IMG/VR virus record: IMGVR_UViG_3300017751_000023
Coordinates: 1-54,622 of that record
Source of the DNA: a virus
Direction: 5' to 3' (one strand)
DNA length: 54,622 nucleotides
Shown here: positions 25,361 through 34,415 of the stretch, piece by piece
Layout: every line of letters begins with the position of its first letter
How positions within the stretch are numbered: position 1 is the first letter of the stretch
Program-made: the position numbers and the translations under genes
Notes under the pieces: generated by a model
The model's input: only the letters and a program-made list of their open reading frames with translations
The model's database searches: none
Told to the model about the DNA's origin: nothing

Positions 25361-26607
25361 TAGCCGTCCTCCAACTTCTTGATACGAGCTTCTAGTGCAT
25401 CGTTCTTTGCTGATAACTCTTGTATGGCTTTGACCATTATAGGCATTAGTGAAGCATCACCTATGCGTTGTCTTCCACCATCAGCTTGACCATCTGTAGC
25501 CCACATATCAAAACCATCTTTAATTTCTGAATGAGCGTCAATAACAGCTTTGACTTCTTGAGCTACAAACCCATGATTTGTATAATTATTAATAGTTCTT
25601 TTTTCAGAATCTTCAACATAAGCTCTATGATTTTTAGGTAAATCTTTTTCTTTTTTCCACTTGAAAGTTACAGGACGTAAATCTTTTATAAAAGATAACC
25701 CTGCTGTAGAAGTTTCTATATCTTCTTTATACCTTTGGTCAGATGGTGCTGAAATAGAAGTTGCACCAAATGCTATATTTGAATCAGAATTACCATGCCC
25801 AATAGTAAAGTTGTCACTCCCAACTCCTGTCACCTGATAGCCTATGACAATAGATTGATTAGTATTATTAGCAGGTGTGTCAGCTTGATAACCTAAACAA
25901 ACATTACCAGAGCCAGTTGTCAGTGTCTCTCCACCTCTTACAGTAGCAACATTCTGGTCGCCCTCAGTTAAACTGGTTAGTGCATTAACCCCCAATGCAC
26001 TGTTATGTTCACCTGTTGTAATTGCATCGCCTGCTAAAGCTCCTATTAAAGTATTTTTCGTTCCTGTTGTAACTGCTCCACCTGCTCCATGACCTACAGC
26101 AGTATTCTGCATATCTGTAGCACTTGCAGGATTTTGTGAGTCTAAAGTTCCAGTTCCTACTGCAACAGATTTACTTCCTAAAACGTTAGCACCTAATGCT
26201 CCCCATCCTATACCAACATTAAAGTCTGCGTCAGTAATTGCATCACCTGCTGTAGCTCCCACTAAAACATTTTCTACGCCTGTTGTTATAGATGTACCTG
26301 CGTTATATCCAACTGCTGTATTTTGTGCATCTGCTCCTGCATTAAGTGTTTTTAATGCACGATAGCCAACTGCAACATTTTGTCCATTTGCATCCTCTGT
26401 AGCGAGTGCTTCAAAACCAACAGCTACGTTGGCATCACCTGTAGTTAAGGCTGTACCTGCTTTATCTCCAATACAAGTATTTTCATTACCCCCACTAGCA
26501 ATAGAGTCTCCTGCTGTAGAGCCTAATATTAGGTTGTTAGTACCTGCTGTTTCAGTAGATATAGTACCACCATCAACAGCACTTCCTCTAACTTTAGTTA
26601 AAGCCAT
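25360..26607 (-). CDS. Tail spike/fibre with peptidase S74 chaperone domain
   Basis: 415 residues. Residues 25-260 are trimeric beta-roll repeats of the form NxAVGxxAL/TTGxxNxxVG, like YadA-type heads. Residues 285-400 form an intramolecular chaperone: APSDQRYKEDIETS with the Ser289-Lys294 dyad, LRPVTFKWKKE, HGFVAQEV, ending in a coiled coil (AIQELSAKNDALEARIKKLE). In this family the chaperone guides trimer folding and then cuts itself off. It is probably a host-recognition fibre. It overlaps the next gene by one base. Confidence 0.88.
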   Translation of the reverse strand: MALTKVRGSAVDGGTISTETAGTNNLILGSTAGDSIASGGNENTCIGDKAGTALTTGDANVAVGFEALATEDANGQNVAVGYRALKTLNAGADAQNTAVGYNAGTSITTGVENVLVGATAGDAITDADFNVGIGWGALGANVLGSKSVAVGTGTLDSQNPASATDMQNTAVGHGAGGAVTTGTKNTLIGALAGDAITTGEHNSALGVNALTSLTEGDQNVATVRGGETLTTGSGNVCLGYQADTPANNTNQSIVIGYQVTGVGSDNFTIGHGNSDSNIAFGATSISAPSDQRYKEDIETSTAGLSFIKDLRPVTFKWKKEKDLPKNHRAYVEDSEKRTINNYTNHGFVAQEVKAVIDAHSEIKDGFDMWATDGQADGGRQRIGDASLMPIMVKAIQELSAKNDALEARIKKLEDG

Positions 26608-26616
26608 TTATTTACC

Positions 26617-26991
26617 TCATGCGTAAGGGCTGTCACCCAATGTGCTTGTATCCCAAGCTGCTTTTAGTTTAGCTATTGTGTCTGCACTAGAGATAGCAGA
26701 AGCAGCAGGAGCGTCCCTGAGTGCTTTCTTCTTAGCGACAGAAGCATCTTTTTTTGATGCATCACTAGCTTCCAATGCCATCATATAGGCTACATCTTCA
26801 GCTTCAAGAAGTGGCTTTCGCACCTCTCTTATTTTTTCTTGAAAGATTTTTTTAGCTTCAGTCATATCCTCAGCCATTACACTTCCATTTAGTTTCCAAG
26901 CATTTCTAAAATGCCTGTCAGATGGCATGGTTATAGTAGAAGAGTCTGCTACAGCACCATCTTTGTCAGTTACGTATGTTTTAGTTGCCAT
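26617..26991 (-). CDS. Fibre-associated protein with HxRNAWK motif
   Basis: 124 residues. TITMPSDRHFRNAWKLNGSV is followed by long helices (AKKIFQEKIREVRKPLLEAE; AKKKALRDAPAASAIS) and ends in a short loop. The RNAW motif recurs at the C-terminus of the adjacent 149-residue protein (HTWRNAWKIAA). Proteins of this layout lie beside fibre genes in marine phages and may be fibre assembly chaperones. That role is inferred. Confidence 0.6.
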   Translation of the reverse strand: MATKTYVTDKDGAVADSSTITMPSDRHFRNAWKLNGSVMAEDMTEAKKIFQEKIREVRKPLLEAEDVAYMMALEASDASKKDASVAKKKALRDAPAASAISSADTIAKLKAAWDTSTLGDSPYA

Positions 26992-27006
26992 GTTAGTTCC
27001 TCCTAT

Positions 27007-27456
27007 TTAAGCAGCTATTTTCCAAGCATTTCGCCATGTATGATGTTGTGGCAGTTGCTCTTTCTTACATATGATTAGTCTAGGTTTATTAGACTTCTCA
27101 TAATCTCTCCACACCTTTTCAGGTATATCTTTCTGTATAAGGTACTCTATTGCTTCTTCTTCTGTCATAGCCTTTACTGGCTCAGTGTTATGCAATAGAT
27201 ATCCTCGTGTATGCTTTACAAAGTCAGGCTTTGCTTCGTCCTTCTTGAGTTCCCAATAAACCCACACAGGTGGTAGTATCCCACCATTCAATGCACACGC
27301 CATCCAGTTAGGGTCAGGGTGTGTTACCTTTGCAGGTTCATCTAAGTTGTCAGGGTCTTCCCATACAATGCAATACTCACTTCTGTATGGCTCTAGGTTT
27401 TGCTTTGCCCACCCTAGTCTATCCCATAAATGTGTTCCTTGAAATTCTGGTGTCAT
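27007..27456 (-). CDS. Fibre-region protein, function unknown
   Basis: 149 residues from ATG 27456 (MTPEFQGTHLWDRLGWAKQN), which overlaps the stop of the upstream GDLA gene; the longer frame to 27471 has no ribosome binding site. The protein is rich in Trp and Pro (EYCIVWEDPDNLDEPAKV, NGGILPPVWVYWELKKDEAK) and ends in HTWRNAWKIAA. Unlike its neighbours it is not Thr/Ser-rich. It may be a fibre chaperone or a metabolic cargo gene. Its start is translationally coupled to the GDLA gene. Confidence 0.6.
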   Translation of the reverse strand: MTPEFQGTHLWDRLGWAKQNLEPYRSEYCIVWEDPDNLDEPAKVTHPDPNWMACALNGGILPPVWVYWELKKDEAKPDFVKHTRGYLLHNTEPVKAMTEEEAIEYLIQKDIPEKVWRDYEKSNKPRLIICKKEQLPQHHTWRNAWKIAA

Positions 27457-27872
27457 GCTAAATCTCCACAAAATGATTGATTCACTAAATCAGAGTCTCT
27501 AGCTGTACCACCACCATCAGTATTAGATGTAAATAAAGTTCGTATCTCACAATCAGTAGTAGCATAATCTGATTCAGCGTTGACAAAAGGAAGTGTTAAA
27601 GCAGTGCCTATGGTACAATTAATACTACTTACTACATAGTCATTATTATTAAAACTATTGGTAAAGTTAGTTTGATAAATCCCTGTCCCTGTATCAGTGA
27701 GACTGCCAACATTAAAAGAGTCTCTTATGGTTTGACCACTACTTTGATTTATAAAACACTTCGCTAAACCCTCTTGCACATTCGTAGTGGTAATATTCCC
27801 TGCACCTGCAACAATAGTGATGCTGTTCTTTGCGTCTACTCCCTCTAGGGCATTTGTTCTAAGTGTACTCAT
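27453..27872 (-). CDS. GDLA-family fibre-type paralogue 3
   Basis: 139 residues. MSTLRTNALEGVDAKNSITI, then TTTNVQEGLAKCF and RDSFNVGSLTDTGTG, ending SFCGDLA. It shares the same positions with its four paralogues (TTTNxQxGLAK, SFNxxSxxDxGTG). It is probably a small beta-rich fibre subunit. Its terminal GGAGATTTAGC leads directly into the ATG of the next gene. Confidence 0.7.
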   Translation of the reverse strand: MSTLRTNALEGVDAKNSITIVAGAGNITTTNVQEGLAKCFINQSSGQTIRDSFNVGSLTDTGTGIYQTNFTNSFNNNDYVVSSINCTIGTALTLPFVNAESDYATTDCEIRTLFTSNTDGGGTARDSDLVNQSFCGDLA

Positions 27873-28285
27873 GCCAAGTCTCCGTGTCCTAAAACATCTA
27901 TTTCACAATCATCAGCAGTTGAACTATTTGCATCTCCACCAGAATCACTAACACGAACTTCCCATTGACTTGAGCTATTCATAGTTATTCCTGATGCTCC
28001 ACTTAGGTTTCGTGTAGCAGTTCTTGCTGTTACTCCTGACATAACTCCTAATGCGTTTGACAGTCCATTTGTCATGTTCCAGTGATAATCTCCTGTTCCA
28101 TTATCTGCAATAGAAGCAGTGTTAAAGCTATTTGAAACAGTATTTTCTGTGTTCATATCTGCTTTAATCCAACACTTCGCCAACCCCTGCTGTAAGTTGG
28201 TAGTTGTAGAGTTACCCTCTCCTGTGACGGCAATAGACCCTGCTGTTGATGTGCCTGTGAGTGTGTTTGTTTTGAGAGTTGCCAT
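27869..28285 (-). CDS. GDLA-family fibre-type paralogue 2
   Basis: 138 residues. MATLKTNTLTGTSTAGSIAV and TTTNLQQGLAKCW are nearly identical to paralogue 5 at protein level but diverged at many third codon positions, so the duplication is old. NSFNTASIADNGTGDYHW follows, and the end is GHGDLA. It overlaps the next gene start by four bases, and its last codons form that gene's ribosome binding site. Confidence 0.7.
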   Translation of the reverse strand: MATLKTNTLTGTSTAGSIAVTGEGNSTTTNLQQGLAKCWIKADMNTENTVSNSFNTASIADNGTGDYHWNMTNGLSNALGVMSGVTARTATRNLSGASGITMNSSSQWEVRVSDSGGDANSSTADDCEIDVLGHGDLA

Positions 28286-28713
28286 TATGCTAAGTCTCCG
28301 TGTAAGGTCATGCCATATTCCGTGTCCTCTTGACCTGTGCTTCCTGTGTCATTTGTAACAAACTTACAAGCAGTTGTGCTTGTCATAGAAACTCCTCCAG
28401 TACCTGATATCTGTGCCGTACCACTTTGATAAGATGTGACTCCTGTTACTTGAAAAGCACTTGCCATAGCATTTGTAATATTTACAGAGCTTATACCTGC
28501 ACTTGTATCTGTAAGTGAAGCTGTATTGAATCCATTGTCTATGGCATTATCCGTTTTGTGGTCAACCCATGCAAAAGCTTTTGCCAAACCCTGTTGTAAA
28601 TTAGTAGTGGTTGCACTTCCTTCACCACGAATAGTTACCTGACCAGAGGTGTCAATAGCCATACTCGTAGTATTATTCGTATGCTTTATATTTTGTACTA
28701 GAAGATTGCTCAT
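28285..28713 (-). CDS. GDLA-family fibre-type paralogue 1
   Basis: 142 residues, the first of the array in transcription order. MSNLLVQNIKHTNNTTSMAI, ATTTNLQQGLAKAF and NGFNTASLTDTSAG, ending LHGDLA. It is probably a fibre subunit like the others. The stop TAA shares bases with the next ATG (TAATG). The GGAGA of the Gly-Asp codons lies nine bases before it. Confidence 0.7.
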   Translation of the reverse strand: MSNLLVQNIKHTNNTTSMAIDTSGQVTIRGEGSATTTNLQQGLAKAFAWVDHKTDNAIDNGFNTASLTDTSAGISSVNITNAMASAFQVTGVTSYQSGTAQISGTGGVSMTSTTACKFVTNDTGSTGQEDTEYGMTLHGDLA

Positions 28714-29159
28714 AGTATTGCTACGTTCCCTCCTGATTCTATTGTCAGCGTAGACCCACTTGCTATTGTCAAAGGTCCTGTAACATTTGCGTTTTCTGTA
28801 GCTGCGATTGTTACATCACTATCCATTGACTGTGCGTTAGTTCTGAACATACCACCATGTTTGAAGTTACCCTTGTTGGCTTCAGGTACTGTGACACCTG
28901 TATCCATTACACCAAGGTAATTTACAAAGATATTACCTGTTCCTGATGAAGGTGCTGCACTAAAGGTCAGTGTTGTACCGTCAGGGATTGTATAAGCACT
29001 GCTGTCCTGCACTACACCGTCTACAGATACTAAAACATCCTGAACATTAGAGATGGTCTGTGACAGCGTAAATGTGGTGTCAGAGCCATCACCGTTAAAC
29101 CTCTGTACGGAGGGTATAGCATGAAAGCCTGACTGTACTTGATTACCTACTAAGGGCAT
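28710..29159 (-). CDS. Fibre-type protein, paralogue of 24896-25360
   Basis: 149 residues. IPSVQRFNGDGSDTTFTLSQ and DVLVSVDGVVQDSSAYTIPD show the fibre beta motif in which a strand plus VSVDGVxQxxxxYT precedes IFVNYLG. The C-terminal part RTNAQSMDSDVTIAATENAN to the end matches the 154-residue protein at 24896. It is probably a structural fibre protein that starts each of two paralogous fibre blocks. Confidence 0.7.
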   Translation of the reverse strand: MPLVGNQVQSGFHAIPSVQRFNGDGSDTTFTLSQTISNVQDVLVSVDGVVQDSSAYTIPDGTTLTFSAAPSSGTGNIFVNYLGVMDTGVTVPEANKGNFKHGGMFRTNAQSMDSDVTIAATENANVTGPLTIASGSTLTIESGGNVAIL

Positions 29160-29545
29160 TAGGTTATCTCCATGATGCTTAGTGTACCTGACAGTTTATC
29201 TGCGACAGAACAGTCTATCGTAATCTGGTCAGTGCTTTCTAATACCACCTTGTTTCCTGCCATAAGTTCTAATGAACTACCTACAGGTATAGGTGCATCT
29301 TTTATTATGATACTTGTACCATTTGCTACGGTATTTGCACCTGAACTTAATGCTCCACCCCTTGCAGCTGTGTCACTTACTAACCTTACTGTTGCTGTAA
29401 CTTGTGATGTATGTATATTACTCAGTATTAATCCTAATACAACAGTTGTTGTAGTTGTAGCACTTGGTGCTGTATACATCACATACGGAGTACCACTTGC
29501 GTTTGGCTCTGCTGCAAAATTTACAACTTTAAATGTGTTTGCCAT
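29159..29545 (-). CDS. Small beta-rich virion protein
   Basis: 128 residues, Thr/Ala/Val-rich beta sandwich: VMYTAPSATTTTTVVLGLIL, GTSIIIKDAPIPVGSSLELM, DQITIDCSVADKLSGTLSI. The fold pattern resembles the 116-residue protein at 48297, although identity is low. Such proteins occur as head or tail decoration subunits. It has its own AGGAG-type site near 29552 and lies just after the giant fibre gene. Confidence 0.6.
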   Translation of the reverse strand: MANTFKVVNFAAEPNASGTPYVMYTAPSATTTTTVVLGLILSNIHTSQVTATVRLVSDTAARGGALSSGANTVANGTSIIIKDAPIPVGSSLELMAGNKVVLESTDQITIDCSVADKLSGTLSIMEIT

Positions 29546-29559
29546 ATTTTTCTCCTATA

Positions 29560-32500
29560 TCAACCCAAGGCGATGGCTAATGCCGTGGCTTCGTTAGCTA
29601 TAACTGTAGCTAGTGCTGTTCCATTTACTGTTATTGCGTCTGCTTCAAGTGTACCGTCAATGTCGGCATCACCTGATATATCAAGTGTGGCAGCGTCTAG
29701 TTCGCCACTAATAGTAATATTTCTACCACCACTGATGTCTTTATTTGAGTCTGTTATGATAGCTTTACTAGCTATTACTGTTCCGTTTGTAATACCATCT
29801 ATAAGATTAATATCTGCAGCACTTGCTGTAATAGATGTACCTGCTATTTGTAGCGTAGTAGCATTTACTTCACCTGAGCTACCGTAGATTACGGCTTTAT
29901 TGTTTACTATTGTACCAGAAGATGAACCATCTGTCAAGTTTAATTCTGCACCTGTTGCAGTTATTGCTGTTCCTGCGTAGTTTAAGTTAGCTGCAGCTAT
30001 GTTTACTTCTCCTGTTCCCTTAGGAGAAATGTCAATGTCTATATTAGTGTCATCACCAGATGCTCCTACTACTATTGAACCACCTGTAGCAGAGTTTGTA
30101 ACCTCTAGCTGATTGACTGCAGAAGATGCTGTCTGTAGCATAATAAGTTCATTGCCGTTAGCGTCAGCAATAAACCCACCATCTGCAAACTTAGGAGCAG
30201 TAAGAGTCTTGTTTGTTAGTGTCTTAGTTGTACCTGCAAAGTAAGTGTCTACTAGGTCTACATCAAAATACTTTGCAGCAGTAGCTGAGGTATCAAACAT
30301 AAGCATACCATCGTTATTGGCAACGGCTGTGCTTGTGTCTACACTTATAGCAGAATTATCAGCAACAGTGTTGAGTTCAGCACCTGTAGCATTTAACCCA
30401 GTTACATTTCTGTTATCATCTACATATGTCTTAATTGCCTTAGCTGACGCAAGTGTATCATCGCTACCTGATACTGAGCTTATGTCTGTGTCTATAGATG
30501 CTATACCATCTAATACGTTTAGTTCAGCAGCAGTTGATGTGACGTTTGTCCCACCTATGTCTAGTGTGGTTACAGATATTTCTCCTGCTACTGTGACAAG
30601 ACCGTTAGCTACTGTAATTAAATCAGTATCGTCTGTATGTCCTATCGTAGAACCGTTGATTAATACATCGTCTATATCAAGTGAGCCACCTGTAATTAGA
30701 CCTGTAGTTGTTATTGCAGAAGAACCTGTGTCTATTGTGCCAAAGCCAGAGGTAATACTACCTGAGTTCAATGCACCTACTGTAGTTACATTTGACAGTG
30801 TATCTAATGCTGACTCAAAGTATGTCTCAAAGTCAGTCAGTGCTACCTGCACCATTGTTCCGTTATCGTTTACAACAACTCTGTCAGCGTCAGCTAGTGT
30901 AGTAGAAGTAGCAGAAGTGTCACCATCTACTATGTTTATTTCTGCAGCAGTAGACGTTACTCCATCCAATATATTTAGTTCTGCTGTTGTTGATGTAACA
31001 CCATCTAATAAGTTTAACTCAGCAGGAGTAGATGTGATAGCTGTGTCACTGTCTGCAGCCAATACTGGTAGTGTACCTGACTGATTTGGTAGCTTGATAG
31101 TTCTGTCGGCTGTTGGGTCTGTAATAGTTAGTGTAGTTTCGTGGTCATCGGCTGTAGCACCCTCAAAGACTATAGCATTCTGTGCATTCATAGTTACAGT
31201 ATCTACTACTGTCTGTGTTCCACTTACAGTCAAGTTACCTGCAACAGTAAGATTGTCTCCTATTGTAACTTCTGATGTACCATGTCCTATTGTTATGGCT
31301 GTGCCTGAAATACCTGTACCAATAGATACAGACTCACTACTATTAGCTGTGTCTATTATTAAGTATGCGTCAGAGCCTTGCTTAATTGTAAAGGCTGTTG
31401 CTGAGTTATCGGATACTGCTACATTTATATCTGTTCCGTCTGCACTAATAGAGTCTAGAGCAATGTCACCTACGTTAGTTATAGCATTATCATTAAATGA
31501 TGTAGCACCAAGAGATACTGTGCCTGTAGCCGTGAGGTTACTAGAGCCTACGTCTATGTTACCAAAGCCTGATGATATAGCACCACTGTTTAGTGTACCT
31601 ACAGTTGTAGCTGCAGTAGTCACGAGGTTAGGCATTGCAGTTATTTCATCATCAAAGTAAGCAGCGAGGTCAGTAACAGCAACCTGAACCATAGTGCCAT
31701 TGTCGTTTAGCACCACTCTGTCTGCATCTGCGACAGTAGTAGAGGTAGCCGATGTATCTCCGTCTACTATATTAAGTTCGGCTGTAGTAGATGTAACACC
31801 GTCTATAAGGTTTAACTCAGTTGTAGTTGCTGTAACTCCGTCCATAATATTGAGTTCAGCAGTTGTGGCTGTTACACCGTCAAGTATATTTAATTCAGCT
31901 GCAGTTGAGGTTACGTTAGTGCCACCAATATCAAGTGTAGTCATAGAGACTTCACCTGCTGCAGTAATATTAGCACCACTAAATGTTAGTGCTGTTGTGC
32001 TACCTGATTTTATTATTAAGTTGCCTGAACTATTAGTAAGAGCAGCGTATTGAGTTCCTCCATCCTTTAGAAGCACATCTGCTCCATCTGCGTCTAGTAT
32101 TATATCCCCTGCCACATCAATTGTAAGGTCTCCTGAGGACAGGTCAATCTCTGTGCCATCAATGGTTATATTATCGACTACTACCCCTGCATTAGCCGTT
32201 ACAACGCCTGTGACACCCAATGTTCCTGCTACTGCAGCATTCTCATCTACATCAAGTGTATCTACGTGTGCAGTACCGTCAAGATACAGGTCTTTAAACT
32301 CTGTTCCTGACGCACCTAAGTCTATATCATTATCTGTTACTGGAAGTATTGCACCGTCTTGGATTCTTACTTGTTCTACTGCTGAGGAACTAACCTCACT
32401 AAAGAATCCTACACGATTATTGCTAGTGTCTATTACAACTTTGTTTAGTGCGTCTACATCAGCAATTAGTCCTACATACGCACCTTCTGTCGATGAACCA

Positions 32501-32628
32501 TCGTGATTGTGACCACCACTAAAAGCAAAGGCTGTAACAACAGCATTTAATTCAGCGTTAAGTGGTGCAGACTTAACAACTTGACCTGACTGAATATCGG
32601 CTGTATTTGTTCTTGCGTAACCTGCCAT
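29560..32628 (-). CDS. Giant repetitive tail fibre (1022 aa)
   Basis: The N-terminus (RTNTADIQSGQVVKSAPLNA, HNHDGSSTEGAYV) resembles fibre attachment domains. The remainder is a long beta-rich shaft. A unit TAAELNILDGVTxTTAELN occurs many times, in two blocks (about 245-340 and 525-620) that continue into ADADRVVxNDNGTMVQVA(V/L)TD. The repeats give near-identical DNA segments that invite recombination or slippage. It probably forms the main trimeric fibre shaft. It overlaps the neighbouring gene by one base. Confidence 0.85.
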   Translation of the reverse strand: MAGYARTNTADIQSGQVVKSAPLNAELNAVVTAFAFSGGHNHDGSSTEGAYVGLIADVDALNKVVIDTSNNRVGFFSEVSSSAVEQVRIQDGAILPVTDNDIDLGASGTEFKDLYLDGTAHVDTLDVDENAAVAGTLGVTGVVTANAGVVVDNITIDGTEIDLSSGDLTIDVAGDIILDADGADVLLKDGGTQYAALTNSSGNLIIKSGSTTALTFSGANITAAGEVSMTTLDIGGTNVTSTAAELNILDGVTATTAELNIMDGVTATTTELNLIDGVTSTTAELNIVDGDTSATSTTVADADRVVLNDNGTMVQVAVTDLAAYFDDEITAMPNLVTTAATTVGTLNSGAISSGFGNIDVGSSNLTATGTVSLGATSFNDNAITNVGDIALDSISADGTDINVAVSDNSATAFTIKQGSDAYLIIDTANSSESVSIGTGISGTAITIGHGTSEVTIGDNLTVAGNLTVSGTQTVVDTVTMNAQNAIVFEGATADDHETTLTITDPTADRTIKLPNQSGTLPVLAADSDTAITSTPAELNLLDGVTSTTAELNILDGVTSTAAEINIVDGDTSATSTTLADADRVVVNDNGTMVQVALTDFETYFESALDTLSNVTTVGALNSGSITSGFGTIDTGSSAITTTGLITGGSLDIDDVLINGSTIGHTDDTDLITVANGLVTVAGEISVTTLDIGGTNVTSTAAELNVLDGIASIDTDISSVSGSDDTLASAKAIKTYVDDNRNVTGLNATGAELNTVADNSAISVDTSTAVANNDGMLMFDTSATAAKYFDVDLVDTYFAGTTKTLTNKTLTAPKFADGGFIADANGNELIMLQTASSAVNQLEVTNSATGGSIVVGASGDDTNIDIDISPKGTGEVNIAAANLNYAGTAITATGAELNLTDGSSSGTIVNNKAVIYGSSGEVNATTLQIAGTSITASAADINLIDGITNGTVIASKAIITDSNKDISGGRNITISGELDAATLDISGDADIDGTLEADAITVNGTALATVIANEATALAIALG

Positions 32629-34415
32629 TACCTTACATCTCCTAGTCCGTGTGTTATTGTAAACCCTTGAATACTGTGTGACTCGTTTGTATCATCTGTC
32701 ACAAATGTCAAGGCTATTGCTTTACCTGAGCCTGAGAATGTAACTGATTCAACTGGTGATGGATTACCATCAAATATATCTGTTGTGTCAAATACAGCTA
32801 CATTTGTACCTCTATCAAAAAATGCTCCGGGACTTGTTGTTGATAGAGTTAAGTTGTCTGGTGTAGATATGTCTGTATTATCATAGTCGTAGGTTATAGA
32901 CAAAGCTACTGAAAAGTTTCCCTCTGCACTCATATATGTTGATGTGCTGTAGAATGTTTTTCTTTGCTCAGGATTTCCCATATAAATAAATGGAGTTTTA
33001 AATATACTCAGGATGTTACTTGAATCAAAAGAATTACCTGACTCCTGCTGAAAAACTTTACCACTTGATGCACCGTGTAATACAAACTCCTCTTGCTCTA
33101 TGTACCCACTGTCTGCACATGTACACTCTAATCCAAACGTCTGTGCAAACTCAAATCCTATATTACCCTGAGTCTCTCTTAATGCTCCTAGTATTCCTTG
33201 TGAAGAAGAAGTAGAAAACATGTACCTAAACTGTGATTTACTTCTTATTATTACTGACGATAGTGCATCTAAGTCTTCTGATGCTATCACATTTCTTACA
33301 GTGGACTGTATATTTTTAGATAAAGTTTCAAGGTTAACATCACCAATCTTGTTTGTACCACCAATAGGTCTTATACCGTCAGGTGCAAGGAATAGTAAAT
33401 CTCCCCCTAGTTCTATCACACTATCAGTAGAAAGGCAACCTAAATTTGAAGTAACTGACTCTAATACAAAGTTAGCTGAATTATCTCCTACAAGTCTCTT
33501 AATATTATTCTTGCCAAATATAAATAATACATTACGAAACTTCTTAATTGCTACTATCGCAAACCCTACGTTTATAACCCCACCACCATTTGCAGGACTA
33601 AAATCTGTCTCTGCTGTTGGTGCAGAGAAAAACAAATTACTTGGCTGTGCAGGGTCTCCTGCTAGAAACAAATGGTTCTGAAACTCTGCTCCTATCTTAG
33701 GGTCTGTTGGTGCATTTGAGTCTGTTATCTGCGTATATGTTGACCCATCGTAAGTGGCTGCAGGGTTTATACCGTCTGTTAATACTACCTTAGGTGTACC
33801 AAAGTTTATCTCTGTAAACCTGACCTTGCTTACACCTGTCATTGTAGGTGAGCCACTTGTTGATACGGCTGTCCACCCTATAACTGTTGGAGTAGAAGTA
33901 ACTGTTGTTGTAGCTGATGATGTACCACCTGTTAAAACATTGTCTGTATCAAATACAGAACTAGGCAGTCTACCAAAGTTTATTGTTAAAGAAGCAGAAG
34001 CTTTGGCTATTACAGTACCTGACACTCCTGTTGCTGTATCATCACTAGAACTTACTACGGCTGTAACTGTTTCTCCTACAGTAAAACTAGAACCTTGTCC
34101 TGATGTAACAACCACTGTGTAATAAAAGTTCCAGTGGTGTAGATAATTATTACCTGATGATGGTGTACGACAAGCAAGTATTCCTTGATTTACACCGTTA
34201 GCAACTGCTATACCTAATACTGACCCTGTGCCTGTAACTGTACCAAAATTATTAGCAAAACCAGTTAGTCTTCTGTAACCACCTTCTAGGTTTGGCTCAT
34301 AGTTTAGTAACTGTATTGCTGAACCGGGACTCTCTTCACCAAGAGATAAAACGTCTGCACCTGTATTTAAACCACCCCTGCAAACGGCTCTAAACGTGGA
34401 GACTGAATCAGCCAT
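32628..34415 (-). CDS. Tail protein, probable nozzle / tubular protein B-like
   Basis: 595 residues. The start FRAVCRGGLNTGADVLSLGE and YEPNLEGGYRRLTGF is typical of podovirus tail-nozzle proteins, in which the phage genome-end proteins report source and sink of a beta-propeller body. A variable Thr-rich insert (about 95-200) follows, then NHLFLAGDPAQPSNLFFSAP, FGKNNIKRLVGDN and FLAPDGIRPIGGTNKIGD. Adjacent to the adaptor gene, as in T7 gp11-gp12. The fold is inferred. Confidence 0.75.
   Translation of the reverse strand: MADSVSTFRAVCRGGLNTGADVLSLGEESPGSAIQLLNYEPNLEGGYRRLTGFANNFGTVTGTGSVLGIAVANGVNQGILACRTPSSGNNYLHHWNFYYTVVVTSGQGSSFTVGETVTAVVSSSDDTATGVSGTVIAKASASLTINFGRLPSSVFDTDNVLTGGTSSATTTVTSTPTVIGWTAVSTSGSPTMTGVSKVRFTEINFGTPKVVLTDGINPAATYDGSTYTQITDSNAPTDPKIGAEFQNHLFLAGDPAQPSNLFFSAPTAETDFSPANGGGVINVGFAIVAIKKFRNVLFIFGKNNIKRLVGDNSANFVLESVTSNLGCLSTDSVIELGGDLLFLAPDGIRPIGGTNKIGDVNLETLSKNIQSTVRNVIASEDLDALSSVIIRSKSQFRYMFSTSSSQGILGALRETQGNIGFEFAQTFGLECTCADSGYIEQEEFVLHGASSGKVFQQESGNSFDSSNILSIFKTPFIYMGNPEQRKTFYSTSTYMSAEGNFSVALSITYDYDNTDISTPDNLTLSTTSPGAFFDRGTNVAVFDTTDIFDGNPSPVESVTFSGSGKAIALTFVTDDTNESHSIQGFTITHGLGDVR

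Noticed and set aside
30245-31084. Long forward-strand frame of 279 residues (and several others) opposite the giant fibre gene
   Set aside because: It is antisense to a repetitive Thr/Ala/Asp-rich fibre gene, whose codon bias leaves the opposite frame open; no ribosome binding site.
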